Shown here in pieces: positions 52,562-62,034 of a stretch of DNA of 64,000 nucleotides (position 1 is its first letter; each line of letters starts with the position of its first letter). The notes under the pieces are model-generated. The model was not told the origin of the DNA. It ran no database searches and saw only the letters and a program-made list of their open reading frames with translations. The DNA is from Pseudomonas phenolilytica (GTDB lineage Bacteria > Pseudomonadota > Gammaproteobacteria > Pseudomonadales > Pseudomonadaceae): assembly GCF_021432765.1 (NCBI RefSeq), contig NZ_CP058908.1, positions 3,434,001 to 3,498,000 of the forward strand. Reading direction: 5' to 3'. The position numbers and the translations under genes are program-made.

Positions 52562-53554
52562 ATGAGCAAGAAAGTAGCGCTGGTATTAGGCTCGGGAGGC
52601 GCGCGTGGGTATGCGCACATCGGCGTCATCGATGAGATCCTGGCACGTGGCTACACCATCGGCTGCATCGCCGGCTGCTCGATGGGCGCCGTGGTCGGTG
52701 GCATCTATGCTGCCGGCAAGCTGCGCGAGTACCGCGCCTGGATCGAGGGGCTGGATTATCTCGACCTGCTGCGCCTGGTCGATCCGAGCTTCAGCCTGGG
52801 TGCGATTCGCGGCGAGAAGGTCTTCGGCCGGGTACGCGAAATGCTCGGCGAGGTGAACATCGAGGATCTGCCGATCCCCTTCACGGCGGTGGCCACCGAT
52901 CTCACCAACCAGCAGGAGATCTGGTTCCAGGAAGGCAGTCTGGAGCTGGCGATGCGCGCGTCCGCGGCGATTCCCAGCCTGTTCACGCCGGTGGTGCAGG
53001 ACAACCGCGTGCTGGTCGACGGCGGCCTGCTCAACCCGCTACCGATCGTGCCGGTGGTGTCGAGCCACTGCGATCTGATCGTCGCGGTCAACCTCAACGC
53101 CAACAACCACAAGCAATATTCGCTGCCGGAAATCGAACGCCCGGGGCGCTTCGATTCGATGCTGACTTCGATCAGCTCGCACATCCCGTTCTGGCGCAAG
53201 GACGGTGGCGGTCTTTCGCCGCAACACATCGCCGATATCCGCGCCAGCGAGCTGCTGCGCGGCGACCAGCCGCCGGCGGCGCCGTCCAGCGAGACGGCAC
53301 CGAAGTCGGCCGCAGGCTCGACCGTCGTGGATGTCGGCGGCCCCGCTTCGTTGCTGGAACTGATCAACCAGAGCTTCGACGTTATGCAGTCGTCCCTGGC
53401 GCAGTACAAGATCGCCGGCTATCCGCCGAACGTGCTGGTGAACATTCCCAAGCGCGCCTGTCGTTTTTACGAGTTTGACAAGGCGCCGGAGCTGATCGAG
53501 CTGGGGCGCATCGTGGCCCATGACGCCTTGGCGCGCTACGAGCTGGAGCTGTAG
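52562..53554 (+). CDS. Patatin-like phospholipase family protein (RssA type)
   Basis: The 330-residue protein has the patatin oxyanion loop GSGGARG (10-16), nucleophile Ser40 in GCSMG and the catalytic Asp in [10 protein letters not shown]. It is cytoplasmic by lack of a signal. RssA-type proteins may hydrolyse lysophospholipids; substrates are poorly defined. The start [13 protein letters not shown] follows GGGGGGAAG; an upstream in-frame ATG is only five codons away. It is divergent from selD. Confidence 0.93.
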   Translation: MSKKVALVLGSGGARGYAHIGVIDEILARGYTIGCIAGCSMGAVVGGIYAAGKLREYRAWIEGLDYLDLLRLVDPSFSLGAIRGEKVFGRVREMLGEVNIEDLPIPFTAVATDLTNQQEIWFQEGSLELAMRASAAIPSLFTPVVQDNRVLVDGGLLNPLPIVPVVSSHCDLIVAVNLNANNHKQYSLPEIERPGRFDSMLTSISSHIPFWRKDGGGLSPQHIADIRASELLRGDQPPAAPSSETAPKSAAGSTVVDVGGPASLLELINQSFDVMQSSLAQYKIAGYPPNVLVNIPKRACRFYEFDKAPELIELGRIVAHDALARYELEL

Positions 53555-53570
53555 CGCCGCCCGCCGGCCG

Positions 53571-54659
53571 CTAGCACTGCGGCTTGTCGATCGGCTCCCC
53601 GGTGCTGTCCTTCTCGGCGGTTTGCGGGACTTCCTTGATCAGCCAGTCGCCCAGCAGGCTGAAGGCCACGGCCAGCAGTGTCGGCCCGAGGAAAAGCCCC
53701 ATGAAACCGAACGCCAGTACCCCGCCGAACACGCCGAGCAGCACCACCACCAGCGGCAGGTTGCCGCCGCGGCTGATCAGATAGGGTTTGAGGATGTTGT
53801 CCACCCCGCTGATGATGAACATGCCCCAGACACCGAGAAACACTGCCATGCCGTAGTCGCCCTGCCATACCAGCCAGGCGACCGCCGGCCCCCAGACCAG
53901 TGGCGGCACCATCACGAAACTGAACGCGAAGGTGAGCAGGCCGAGCACCAGCGCAGCCGGCACCCCGGCGATGCTGAAGCCCACGTAGGCCAGCACCGCC
54001 TGCGCCGCTGCGGTACCGATGACACCGTTGACCACGCGCTGCACCGTGCCGGCCACCAGTTCCAGATAGTGGTCGGCACGCTCGCCACCGATCAGCCGGT
54101 CCAGCAGGCTGTGGACGAACGCCGCCAGGCGCGGCCCGTCGCGATAGAAGAAGAACACCAGCACCAGGCTCAACGCCAGCTCGAGCATGCCGCCACCGAT
54201 GCGCGCGCTGCGCACCAGCAGCCAGTTGCCGACCTGGCCGATGTACGGGCGAGCGCTGGCCAGCAGCGCCGTGCCCTGTTCATGGACGGTGCTCCACAGC
54301 GTGACCAGGCTGTCGCCGATCAGTGGCAGTTCGCCGAGCCATGTCGGCGGCGCTGGCAGACCGTCGACCTGCAGGTCGTGCAGCAGGGCGTTGGCTTCGC
54401 GAATCTGGTCGGCGATGTTGAAGCCGAGCCAGACCAGCGGCACGGCCACCAGCACCATCCAGCAAAAGGTCAGCAACCCCGCCGCCAGGCTTGCGTTGCC
54501 GTTCAGCTGACGGGTCAGCAGGCGCATCAGCGGCCAGCTGGCAAACGCCAACACGGCGGCCCAGAACAGCGCCGAAGCGAACGGCGCCAGCACCCAGAGG
54601 CAGGCACCGAGCAGGACCAGAAGCAGGATCTGCACCAGCAGGCGGTCGTTGTTGGGCAT
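53571..54659 (-). CDS. AI-2E-family membrane transporter
   Basis: The 362-residue protein has about seven or eight helices, with paired N-terminal helices (MPNNDRLLVQILLLVLLGAC onward) and the conserved RGGNLPLVVVLLGVFGGVLAFGFMGLFLGP near the C-terminus. The family (YdiK/YhhT/TqsA) includes proposed autoinducer-2 exporters and Na+/H+ antiporters; the substrate here is unknown. It ends 16 bp from the convergent patatin-like gene, and no terminator is evident. Confidence 0.9.
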   Translation of the reverse strand: MPNNDRLLVQILLLVLLGACLWVLAPFASALFWAAVLAFASWPLMRLLTRQLNGNASLAAGLLTFCWMVLVAVPLVWLGFNIADQIREANALLHDLQVDGLPAPPTWLGELPLIGDSLVTLWSTVHEQGTALLASARPYIGQVGNWLLVRSARIGGGMLELALSLVLVFFFYRDGPRLAAFVHSLLDRLIGGERADHYLELVAGTVQRVVNGVIGTAAAQAVLAYVGFSIAGVPAALVLGLLTFAFSFVMVPPLVWGPAVAWLVWQGDYGMAVFLGVWGMFIISGVDNILKPYLISRGGNLPLVVVLLGVFGGVLAFGFMGLFLGPTLLAVAFSLLGDWLIKEVPQTAEKDSTGEPIDKPQC

Positions 54660-54708
54660 GCGCGGTTACTCTCTGGAAAGGACGGCTATTGCAGCCCGAC
54701 GAAGCGTC

Positions 54709-55512
54709 TCAGCGCAATAGCCTGATGAGCAGCCCGGCTTCGGCCGAGTCGTCGAGCTCGAGCCGTCGGGCGCCGATCCGCTCGGCGATCAGGGCTTCGC
54801 GCCAGGCGGCGCCGGTACGCCCGGCCAAGCTGATGCGAAGGGTACTATCCAGCCGCATGAGGTCGGCAAGCAGCGCGCTCCACTCGGTCGACGGTTCATC
54901 CGGCAGGCGCGGCAGGCGCAGCTCGCCACTGTCGCGCAGCTGGCGCAGCAGGGTTGCCGCATTCGGCAACAGCTCCCCGAGCGGCGCGCTCGGCTCCAGC
55001 TGCTCGACATGAAGATAGGAGCGGCCGTTGCCGCGTGTGACGCCATAGAGCGCGAGCAGGCTGTCACCGGCCTGCGGCAGGCGCGCCAGCAGGTAGGCCT
55101 GCTGACCTTCCGGCCCGTAGAGCCTGGCCTTGCCGAACACCGCATTGGCCCACAGGCTGCTCGAACCGCACTCACGGCCCTCGCACCAGAACAACAGCTC
55201 TGCGCCGCCATCGAGCACCGCGTGCCGGGACTGGGTGAAGGCTTCGATGCCACTGTGGGTATCGGGAAGCTGATAGGTAACGACGGTCAACTGGCCAGCT
55301 GCGCTGACCTGGCTGGCCATGCGCAACTTGCCGCTGATACGGCGAATCGAGTCCAGCGGATAGATCCGCTCGCTCACCGGCGCCTGCCGATAATCGACGA
55401 TCTCTGCCTGCGGGTAGCGCGCCAGAACCGCGAGATCGGCGCTACCGGCAACGTCCGCCGCCAGCAACGGCGTGCCCGTCAGCAACAATCCCAGCAGGCC
55501 TGTCCATCGCAT
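54709..55512 (-). CDS. DUF4892 domain-containing exported protein
   Basis: The 267-residue protein has a signal peptide MRWTGLLGLLLTGTPLLAA (residues 1-19). The DUF4892 region includes the adhesion-like start LARYPQAEIVDYRQAPVSERIYPLDSIRR... and a C-terminal part resembling an OmpA-like tail (LRISLAGRTGAAWREALIAERIGARRL). It has a Cys pair, CEGREC. I choose ATG 55512; an ATG 48 bases upstream would spoil the signal peptide. Its role is unknown but probably periplasmic or outer-membrane. It lies just upstream of the AI-2E transporter on the same strand. Confidence 0.8.
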   Translation of the reverse strand: MRWTGLLGLLLTGTPLLAADVAGSADLAVLARYPQAEIVDYRQAPVSERIYPLDSIRRISGKLRMASQVSAAGQLTVVTYQLPDTHSGIEAFTQSRHAVLDGGAELLFWCEGRECGSSSLWANAVFGKARLYGPEGQQAYLLARLPQAGDSLLALYGVTRGNGRSYLHVEQLEPSAPLGELLPNAATLLRQLRDSGELRLPRLPDEPSTEWSALLADLMRLDSTLRISLAGRTGAAWREALIAERIGARRLELDDSAEAGLLIRLLR

Positions 55513-55668
55513 CGCTCTTTTCAACGCATCACCCTTGCTTGCACGAGTTTCATCCGGCATCTGGCCGCCGCCGATGGAGGCGGCCAGATGCCGACTGGCG
55601 GTCAGCCTCGCCAGTTGCCAAAAGCAAGTCAAGCAGGCGATTGCCACAGCATCTTGCGTGACGGCGCG

Positions 55669-56523
55669 CTAGCGAAAGAAGGGTTCGAAGCACGCGGCGA
55701 CCGCAGCGGCGCCGGCCTCGTCGTCCAGATGCAGGTGATGGCCGCCGGACAGGTAATGCTTGTCGAACGGCAGTTGCGCGGTCAGTTCACGCAGTTTCGG
55801 TTCGGTCATCAGCCCCTGCTCGGCCAGCACAAGGGTGGTTGGGCAGGTGACCTGCGAGACAAATGCCAGCGCGTGCGCGCGCGTCAGCCGCAACGGCGAC
55901 GGCAGCATCAGCCGTGCATCGGTACGCCAGGTATAGCCGCCCGGCACGGGCATCAGGCCGCGCTCGGCCAGACGCTCGGCGGCTTCGCGACTGACCGCAC
56001 CGACACCTTTCATGCGCGCCGCGACGGCCCGCTCGAAGGTCGCATAGACCGGCTTGCGCCTGTCGTCGACCACCAGCAGTGCATCGAGCGCGGCACCCAG
56101 CCGCTGCGGTGCCTCGTCCGCCTCACCGGTGTAGGGAATCACCCCGTCGATCAGCGCCAGCCGCTCGACCCGCTGCGGCAGCGCACCGGCCAGCAGCACC
56201 GCGACGATCGCGCCCATCGAGTGACCCAGCAGGGAAAAACGCTGCCAGCCGAACTGTTCGGCCACCTGCAACACATCGAGCGCGTAGTCCCAGAGGTTGT
56301 AGCCCGCGCCCAGCGGACGATGCGCCGAATGGCCATGCCCCGGTAGATCCAGCGCGACGATGCGCAGACCCGGCAAGCGCGGCGCCAGCCGGCTGAAACT
56401 CGCCGCGTTGTCCAGCCAGCCATGCAGCGCGATCACCGGGCGGCCGTCCTGCGGTCCGTACAGGTGCGCAGCCACTTCGATATGCGGCAAGCTCAGCCGG
56501 ACCTCCTCGAATGCCACACTCAT
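55669..56523 (-). CDS. Alpha/beta hydrolase (second of a pair)
   Basis: The 284-residue hydrolase has HGWLDNAASF for the oxyanion region, nucleophile Ser102 in LLGHSMGA and the catalytic His in LSGGHHLHLDD. The start at 56523 overlaps the stop of the upstream hydrolase (ATGA); a longer frame is only an artefact of the neighbouring gene. Cytoplasmic location is likely. The substrate is unknown; possibilities include esters or epoxides. Confidence 0.9.
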   Translation of the reverse strand: MSVAFEEVRLSLPHIEVAAHLYGPQDGRPVIALHGWLDNAASFSRLAPRLPGLRIVALDLPGHGHSAHRPLGAGYNLWDYALDVLQVAEQFGWQRFSLLGHSMGAIVAVLLAGALPQRVERLALIDGVIPYTGEADEAPQRLGAALDALLVVDDRRKPVYATFERAVAARMKGVGAVSREAAERLAERGLMPVPGGYTWRTDARLMLPSPLRLTRAHALAFVSQVTCPTTLVLAEQGLMTEPKLRELTAQLPFDKHYLSGGHHLHLDDEAGAAAVAACFEPFFR

Positions 56524-57329
56524 GCGGCACCCCGGTTCGCGACAGCCGGGTTCCAGCGAGCCAGCAGACGACGCAGCAGATCGGCGGTTTCCGTCGGACG
56601 CTCCAGTGGGAACATATGTCCGCCGGGCAGGCGATGCGCCTCGCCGCGCGCCATTAAGCGCAGCAGATAGGCGTGATGTGGCAGCACCACGCGGCTGTCG
56701 CGGCCGCGCACCATCGCCAGCGGAATCTTCAATGCCGGCGGCCAGCCAGGCGTCACATGCGGCACGCTGCGGTAGATGTCGATCTCTGTCCGCGGATCGA
56801 AACGCAGGCGCATCCCCTGCCCCGCCGGCTCGAGGCCATGCTCGATATAGGCAGCCAGGCAGTCGGGATCGAAGCTGCGAAAAAGCGTCTTGCCGGCGAA
56901 ATAGGCATGTGCTTCCTCGGCGCTGTCGAACTGCTCGCGCCGGCCCAGGGTGCGCCCGGCCGGCGTCAGCCGATCGATGAAACCGAGCCGCTTGGCGGCC
57001 CAGATCAGCGTCTGGTCGAACCACGTCGGCAGCGGCGAATCGAGCATCACCACGCCGTGATACAGCTCGGGGCGCAGCAGCGCCGCACGGTAATGCAGCA
57101 TGCCACCGAAGGAATGGCCAACGCCCCAGACCGGCTCGCCCAGCCGCTCCAGCTGCTCGAACAGCTCCTGCAGCAGGTTGTGCCAGTTGTCGTCCACCGG
57201 AAAGCGCGGATCGTGGCCATGCCGGTCCATGTGCTCCACACGGTATTCAGGCGCCAGCGCGGCGAACAACTTGCGGTAGGTCGCCGACGGGAAGCCGTTG
57301 GCATGGGCGAAGAAGATGCGTTGCGACAT
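56520..57329 (-). CDS. Alpha/beta hydrolase (first of a pair)
   Basis: The 269-residue protein starts MSQRIFFAHANGFPS, has the nucleophile Ser73 in VGHSFGG and catalytic His in LPGGHMFPLERP. It belongs to the epoxide-hydrolase/haloperoxidase-like group. A GTG two codons before the ATG is also open, and no good ribosome site is visible for either. Its stop overlaps the start of the next hydrolase, so the pair is translationally coupled. The function is unknown. Confidence 0.9.
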   Translation of the reverse strand: MSQRIFFAHANGFPSATYRKLFAALAPEYRVEHMDRHGHDPRFPVDDNWHNLLQELFEQLERLGEPVWGVGHSFGGMLHYRAALLRPELYHGVVMLDSPLPTWFDQTLIWAAKRLGFIDRLTPAGRTLGRREQFDSAEEAHAYFAGKTLFRSFDPDCLAAYIEHGLEPAGQGMRLRFDPRTEIDIYRSVPHVTPGWPPALKIPLAMVRGRDSRVVLPHHAYLLRLMARGEAHRLPGGHMFPLERPTETADLLRRLLARWNPAVANRGAA

Positions 57330-57450
57330 GGACACGGCTGACGAGAAAGGTCAGGCCATTGTAGGCGGCCACCCCTGCCGGACAATCGCCCCGACGCGCC
57401 CGCGTGAGCGGCATTCATGCCAAACAACGGACCGTGGCGGGTCGACGGTG

Positions 57451-57900
57451 TTATTCGGACAGCGGCACTATCGCCACCGTCAGCCGCGAGATGCAGCTGG
57501 GCTTGCCATCTTCGCCATGCAGGCGAATATCCCAGACATGCGTCGAGCGCCCCAGATGCACCGGGCGGCACACGCCGGTCACGCGCCCGCTGCGCAGCGC
57601 GCGCAGGTGGTTGGCGTTGACTTCGAGCCCGACGCAATAGAAGCGGCTGGTGTCGATGCAGTGATAGCTGGCCATCGACCCGAGGGTCTCGGCCAACACC
57701 ACCGACGCCCCGCCGTGCAGCAGGCCGTACGGCTGATGGGTACGCGCATCGACCGGCATGCTCGCGGTGATGGACTGGTCGTCGAAGGACTCGAAGCGAA
57801 TATCCAGCAGTTCGCTGATGGTGTTCTTGCGGTTGCTGTGCAGGCTGTCCAGATCGGGCTGACGTTTCCAGATACTCAAAGTCACGCACTCCATTTCCAT
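57451..57900 (-). CDS. Hotdog-fold thioesterase (PaaI/YdiI-like)
   Basis: The protein has about 149 residues with the hotdog motif HQPYGLLHGGASVVLAETLGSMA, whose HGG and Glu match the 4-hydroxybenzoyl-CoA thioesterase family. The start is uncertain: ATG 57900, ATG 57894, and GTG 57885 (MTLSIWKRQPDL) are all open, and the GTG fits the family's N-terminus and has GGAG nearby. It probably hydrolyses small or aromatic acyl-CoAs. It is in a same-strand run with the hydrolases. Confidence 0.88.
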   Translation of the reverse strand: MEMECVTLSIWKRQPDLDSLHSNRKNTISELLDIRFESFDDQSITASMPVDARTHQPYGLLHGGASVVLAETLGSMASYHCIDTSRFYCVGLEVNANHLRALRSGRVTGVCRPVHLGRSTHVWDIRLHGEDGKPSCISRLTVAIVPLSE

Positions 57901-57954
57901 ATTGTTGTTATCGAACGGCACGTTTGCCGGCAGCGGGCCGACTTTGGCTGGCGC

Positions 57955-58413
57955 TCAGCGAGCGTGGCGCAGCGAGACCAGGCGCATCAGCCCGGCAGCC
58001 AGCGCTTCGCCTTCCAGTTCGGCGAGGCTGGAGGTCGCCATCGGCAACGACTCGTCGCGCTGGCCATGCACCAGCCAGCCACCGAGCGTACCGACGAATG
58101 GCTGGTGCGTCACCAGCAGCAAATGCTGTTCAGGGCGCCGGTCCAGATACAGCATGGCTTCGCGCAGATCGGAATCGGGCGTCGCCCAGGGCACGGTCTC
58201 GAACGAACCGCTGAAGCCCAGCTCCTGACGAACGATCTCCGCCGTCTGCTGGGCGCGCTGATAAGGGCTTACCAGAATCGTCTGCAGCGGCCGGTTGCGC
58301 AGATGCGCGGCAATCGCACGCACGTCGAGCCGCCCCTGTTCGGTCAGATTGCGTTCGGCGTCCGTGCGCGCTCGCGGCTCGGCCTCGCCGTGACGTAATA
58401 GCCAGAGTTTCAT
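57955..58413 (-). CDS. sixA: Phosphohistidine phosphatase SixA-like
   Basis: The 152-residue histidine phosphatase has the RHG motif with His8 (MKLWLLRHGEAEPR), SPYQRAQQTAE and the second catalytic His in VTHQPFVG. SixA removes phosphate from phosphohistidine, for example on phosphotransfer domains or NPr. The ATG overlaps the stop of the DUF4389 gene by four bases. Confidence 0.92.
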   Translation of the reverse strand: MKLWLLRHGEAEPRARTDAERNLTEQGRLDVRAIAAHLRNRPLQTILVSPYQRAQQTAEIVRQELGFSGSFETVPWATPDSDLREAMLYLDRRPEQHLLLVTHQPFVGTLGGWLVHGQRDESLPMATSSLAELEGEALAAGLMRLVSLRHAR

Positions 58414-58751
58414 GGCGTTGGCTCTTGTGGCGAGGAGGGGGTCGGCGGTGCGGTCGGCGCACTCGGCAAGTCGGCGGCACGCGGTGCCGGCCAGTCCGAT
58501 AGCGGCCAGGGCTTGTGTTCGGTGTTGAAGGTGCCGAAACGGCCGATCTGCGCGATGTACTGGCTCAGGCTGTCGCCAAATCCCTGCAGGCTCGGGTCCG
58601 GCTGGCCTTTGAGTACACGCAGGAACAGCTGCAGCAACACGACAACCAGCAGCACCAGCTCGGCCAGCTGCCAGACGAGAAAGAACAGCAGCATCCAAAC
58701 GATCCGCAGAATCAGCGACTCACGCTCGGCGCCGTGATTGGATTGGTTCAT
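58410..58751 (-). CDS. DUF4389 membrane protein
   Basis: The 113-residue protein has one long or paired hydrophobic segment (about 14-44: RIVWMLLFFLVWQLAELVLL), then FGDSLSQYIAQIGRFGTF, a conserved DUF4389 block, and a Pro-rich C-terminus. The function is unknown. It lies 18 bp downstream of gpsA and overlaps sixA, so gpsA-DUF4389-sixA forms an operon. Confidence 0.88.
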   Translation of the reverse strand: MNQSNHGAERESLILRIVWMLLFFLVWQLAELVLLVVVLLQLFLRVLKGQPDPSLQGFGDSLSQYIAQIGRFGTFNTEHKPWPLSDWPAPRAADLPSAPTAPPTPSSPQEPTP

Positions 58752-58769
58752 GGTTTTCTCTTGTCCTGT

Positions 58770-59792
58770 TCAGAAACCGTCGGTGGAAATGAAGTCGATA
58801 TCGGTCTTCGGCTCGCCACGCATCAGCGCGCCGATCACCTGATCGAGCGTACGCCCCTCGAAAAGCACCGCATGCAGCCCCGCGACCAGCGGCATGTAGA
58901 CCTGCATCTCCTCGGCCTTGGTCTTGAGCACCTTGATGGTGTTAACGCCCTCGGCGACTTCGCCCAGGCGCGACACCGCTTCCTCGAGACTCAGACCTTC
59001 TCCCAGCGCATGGCCGACCTGGAAGTTGCGGCTCTTGGGCGAGGTACAGGTCACGATCAGGTCGCCGACCCCGGCCAGGCCGAGGAAAGTCATCGGATTA
59101 GCCCCGAGCTTGACCGCGAAGCGCGTCATCTCGGCGAGTGCGCGGGTGATCAGCATGCTGCGGGTGTTCTCGCCCATGCCCAGCGCCGCCGCCATGCCCG
59201 CCATGATCGCGTAGACATTCTTCAGCGCACCACCCAGCTCGACGCCGAAGCGGTCGGCGCTGGCATAGACGCGAAAGGTCCGGCCATGCAGGACTGCCTG
59301 CACGTTGCGACATAGTGCCTCATCGTCGCTGGCCACCACGGTGGCGGTGAGCGCATGCTCGGCGACCTCGCGCGCGAGATTCGGCCCGGACAGCACCCCG
59401 ATGCGTGCCTGGGGTGCGATTTCTTCGAGGATCTGACTCATCAGCTTGAAGCCGTGCGCCTCGATACCTTTGGTGGTGCTGACCAGCTGTTTGCCCGCCA
59501 ACTGCGCGGAAAACGGCTGCAGCGCCTGGCGCAACGCGCTGGACGGCAGCGCGACGAAGATCAATTCGCACGCATCCAGGGTCTGCGCCAGATCGGTGGT
59601 CGGCTGCACCTGCGGCAGGATGGTCACGCCCTTGAGATAGCGCGGGTTCTGGCGCTGACTGCGAATGCTTTCAGCCTGCTCGGCGTCACGCATCCAGAGT
59701 CGGACGTCGTGCCCGTTCTCCGCCAGCAGATTGGCGATCGCCGTACCGAAACTGCCGCCGCCGAGCACGGCGATGGGTTGCTTAGCTGTCAT
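58770..59792 (-). CDS. gpsA: NAD(P)+-dependent glycerol-3-phosphate dehydrogenase
   Basis: The 340-residue enzyme makes sn-glycerol 3-phosphate for phospholipid synthesis. The Rossmann motif [10 protein letters not shown] is at residues 11-20, and the catalytic Lys is in GGALKNVYA. The start [13 protein letters not shown] was chosen over upstream open codons; no strong ribosome site is visible. It lies divergently from fabA, so both phospholipid-precursor genes share the 386-bp gap. Confidence 0.95.
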   Translation of the reverse strand: MTAKQPIAVLGGGSFGTAIANLLAENGHDVRLWMRDAEQAESIRSQRQNPRYLKGVTILPQVQPTTDLAQTLDACELIFVALPSSALRQALQPFSAQLAGKQLVSTTKGIEAHGFKLMSQILEEIAPQARIGVLSGPNLAREVAEHALTATVVASDDEALCRNVQAVLHGRTFRVYASADRFGVELGGALKNVYAIMAGMAAALGMGENTRSMLITRALAEMTRFAVKLGANPMTFLGLAGVGDLIVTCTSPKSRNFQVGHALGEGLSLEEAVSRLGEVAEGVNTIKVLKTKAEEMQVYMPLVAGLHAVLFEGRTLDQVIGALMRGEPKTDIDFISTDGF

Positions 59793-60178
59793 GTGGTTAC
59801 CGTAATGAGCCATTCGCGATGGCAATAGCTGGACATTATACGTTGCACATCGCACGCAGCCACCGCCCAGCCGGGCCAAGCAGGGCACTTCGCGGCGCGT
59901 TGGCGAAGCCACGGCATTCCTGCGTTGAACATTGGTCTATGACACGGAGCCGCTGCAAAATCTTCGTGATGCGGCAAGGAGTGTTAAAGTAGCCCGCCAT
60001 CTCCGTCCTCACTTTGCTGCAGCGGCGGGCTGGAGAAGCGATGACCGACTGTCCACGCTGTGACTTTAGCCACAACGCGACAGTCTATGACTAGTCTTTA
60101 TAGCCAGGCCCCGTGCGCACGGAGCCGGTCGGTAAGCAGCACAAAGCCCTGCATAGAAGGGACCATTGAGGAATACGC
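59793..60178 (+). promoter_or_regulatory. gpsA-fabA divergent intergenic region
   Basis: The 386-bp gap holds the micro-ORF annotated at 60041 and the fabA ribosome site (GAGGA, 6 nt before ATG). A GACTAGTC palindrome lies at 60089-60096 within the micro-ORF's end. I could not assign a convincing -35/-10 pair; GTTAAAGTAG near 59987 is a weak -10 candidate. In P. aeruginosa fabAB is controlled by DesT, but I cannot recognise its site here. Confidence 0.35.
60041..60094 (+). CDS. Putative 17-codon leader peptide upstream of fabA
   Basis: The frame reads MTDCPRCDFSHNATVYD and ends TAG, 84 bp before fabA. GGAGA stands at proper spacing before the ATG (TGGAGAAGCGATG), better than many real genes here. 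It has a CPRC motif, a compact metal-binding or redox-type pair. A regulatory leader peptide or a small protein is possible; chance cannot be excluded. It has no known relative that I recognise. Confidence 0.4.
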   Translation: MTDCPRCDFSHNATVYD

Positions 60179-60694
60179 ATGACCAAACAACACGCCTTTA
60201 CTCGGGAAGACCTGCTTCGTTGCAGCCGCGGCGAGCTCTTCGGTCCCGGTAATGCGCAACTGCCCGCACCGAACATGCTGATGGTCGACCGTATCGTTCA
60301 CATCAGCGAAGTCGGCGGCAAGTATGGCAAGGGCGAGCTGGTCGCCGAACTGGATATCAACCCTGATCTCTGGTTCTTTGCCTGCCATTTCGAAGGTGAT
60401 CCGGTCATGCCCGGTTGCCTGGGCCTGGATGCCATGTGGCAGCTGGTTGGCTTCTACCTCGGCTGGCAGGGCAACCCCGGCCGCGGCCGCGCCCTCGGCT
60501 CGGGCGAAGTGAAATTCTTCGGCCAGGTCCTGCCGACCGCCAAGAAGGTCACCTATAACATCCATATCAAGCGCACCATCAACCGCTCGCTGATCCTCGG
60601 CATCGCCGACGGCACTGTCAGCGTCGATGGCCGCGAGATCTACAGTGCCGAAGGTTTGCGCGTCGGCCTGTTCACTTCTACAGACAGCTTCTGA
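60179..60694 (+). CDS. fabA: 3-hydroxydecanoyl-ACP dehydratase/isomerase
   Basis: The 171-residue enzyme dehydrates 3-hydroxydecanoyl-ACP and isomerises trans-2 to cis-3-decenoyl-ACP, the branch point to unsaturated fatty acids. Catalytic His70 ([12 protein letters not shown]) and Asp84 (LGLDAMWQ) are in place, at the same numbers as in E. coli to within a residue. fabB starts 11 bp downstream, so the two are one operon. Confidence 0.97.
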   Translation: MTKQHAFTREDLLRCSRGELFGPGNAQLPAPNMLMVDRIVHISEVGGKYGKGELVAELDINPDLWFFACHFEGDPVMPGCLGLDAMWQLVGFYLGWQGNPGRGRALGSGEVKFFGQVLPTAKKVTYNIHIKRTINRSLILGIADGTVSVDGREIYSAEGLRVGLFTSTDSF

Positions 60695-60705
60695 AGGACA
60701 TCCGC

Positions 60706-61923
60706 ATGCGTCGCGTCGTGATCACTGGCCTGGGTATTGTTTCCTGCCTGGGCAATGACAAAGAGACCGTCTCCGGCAACCTGCGCGCCGGTCGCCCCGG
60801 CATCCGCTTCAATCAGTCCTATGCAGATATGGGGCTGCGCAGCCAAGTTTCCGGCTCCGTCAATCTGAACCTCGAAGAGCTGATCGACCGCAAGGTCCTG
60901 CGCTTCATGGGCGACGCTGCCGCCTATGCCTACCTGGCCATGGAGCAGGCGGTGAAGGACGCCGGCTTCAGCCTCGATGACATTTCCAACCCGCGCATCG
61001 GCTTGGTCGCCGGTTCGGGTGGTGCTTCGACCATCAACCAGATGGAAGCCATCGATATCCTGCGCGACAAGGGTGTGAAGCGCATCGGCCCATACCGCGT
61101 GCCGCGCACGATGAGCAGCACCGTGTCGGCCTGCCTGGCCACGCCGTTCCGCATCAAGGGCATCAACTACTCCATCGCTTCGGCCTGCGCCACCAGCGCG
61201 CACTGCATCGGCCACGCGATGGAGCAGATCCAGATGGGCAAGCAGGATGTGGTTTTCGCCGGCGGTGGTGAAGAAGAGCATTGGAGTCAGAGCTGCCTGT
61301 TCGACGCCATGGGTGCGCTGTCCAGCCAGTACAACGAGACCCCGGAAAAGGCTTCCCGCGCCTACGACGCCAAGCGTGACGGCTTCGTTATCGCCGGCGG
61401 CGGCGGCATGGTGGTGGTCGAGGAGCTGGAGCACGCGCTCAAGCGCGGCGCGCGCATCTATGCCGAGATCGTCGGCTACGGCGCGACCTCCGACGGTTAC
61501 GACATGGTGGCTCCGAGCGGCGAAGGCGCCCTGCGCTGCATGCAGCAGGCGATGTCCACCGTCGACGGCCCGATCGACTATCTCAACACCCACGGCACCT
61601 CCACCCCGGTGGGCGATGTGGCCGAGATCCGCGCCGTACGCAACATGTTCGGTGACAAGGTCCCCGTCATCAGCTCGACCAAGAGCCTGTCCGGCCACTC
61701 GCTGGGCGCCGCCGGCGTTCACGAAGCGATCTACTCGATGCTGATGATGGAAGGCAACTTCATCGCCGGCTCGGCCAACATCGACGAGCTGGACCCGGAA
61801 GTCGCCGACATGCCGATCCTGCGTGAAACGCGCGAGAACGCACAGATCGACACCGTGATGAGCAACAGCTTCGGCTTCGGCGGTACCAACGCCACGCTGG
61901 TGCTCAAGCGCTGGAAAGGCTGA
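60706..61923 (+). CDS. fabB: 3-ketoacyl-ACP synthase I
   Basis: FabB elongates the cis-3-decenoyl-ACP made by FabA. The 405-residue thiolase-fold protein has the Cys161 nucleophile ([11 protein letters not shown]), His296 ([11 protein letters not shown]) and His331 ([10 protein letters not shown]). AAGGA precedes the ATG, 11 bp after fabA. A strong terminator follows. Confidence 0.97.
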   Translation: MRRVVITGLGIVSCLGNDKETVSGNLRAGRPGIRFNQSYADMGLRSQVSGSVNLNLEELIDRKVLRFMGDAAAYAYLAMEQAVKDAGFSLDDISNPRIGLVAGSGGASTINQMEAIDILRDKGVKRIGPYRVPRTMSSTVSACLATPFRIKGINYSIASACATSAHCIGHAMEQIQMGKQDVVFAGGGEEEHWSQSCLFDAMGALSSQYNETPEKASRAYDAKRDGFVIAGGGGMVVVEELEHALKRGARIYAEIVGYGATSDGYDMVAPSGEGALRCMQQAMSTVDGPIDYLNTHGTSTPVGDVAEIRAVRNMFGDKVPVISSTKSLSGHSLGAAGVHEAIYSMLMMEGNFIAGSANIDELDPEVADMPILRETRENAQIDTVMSNSFGFGGTNATLVLKRWKG

Positions 61924-61946
61924 TTCGACCAACGTCTGCAACACAT

Positions 61947-61976
61947 GAAAACGCCCCGATCTTCGGGGCGTTTTCG
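61947..61976 (+). terminator. fabB terminator
   Basis: GAAAACGCCCCGA-TCT-TCGGGGCGTTTTC is a near-perfect hairpin with A and T flanks. It lies between the convergent fabB and sstT, so it can act in both directions. Confidence 0.9.
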
Positions 61977-62034
61977 TTTGCACGGCTATACGCCTTGCGT
62001 CGACGGAACGCTCCACCGACGCCGCGCCGGCCGA

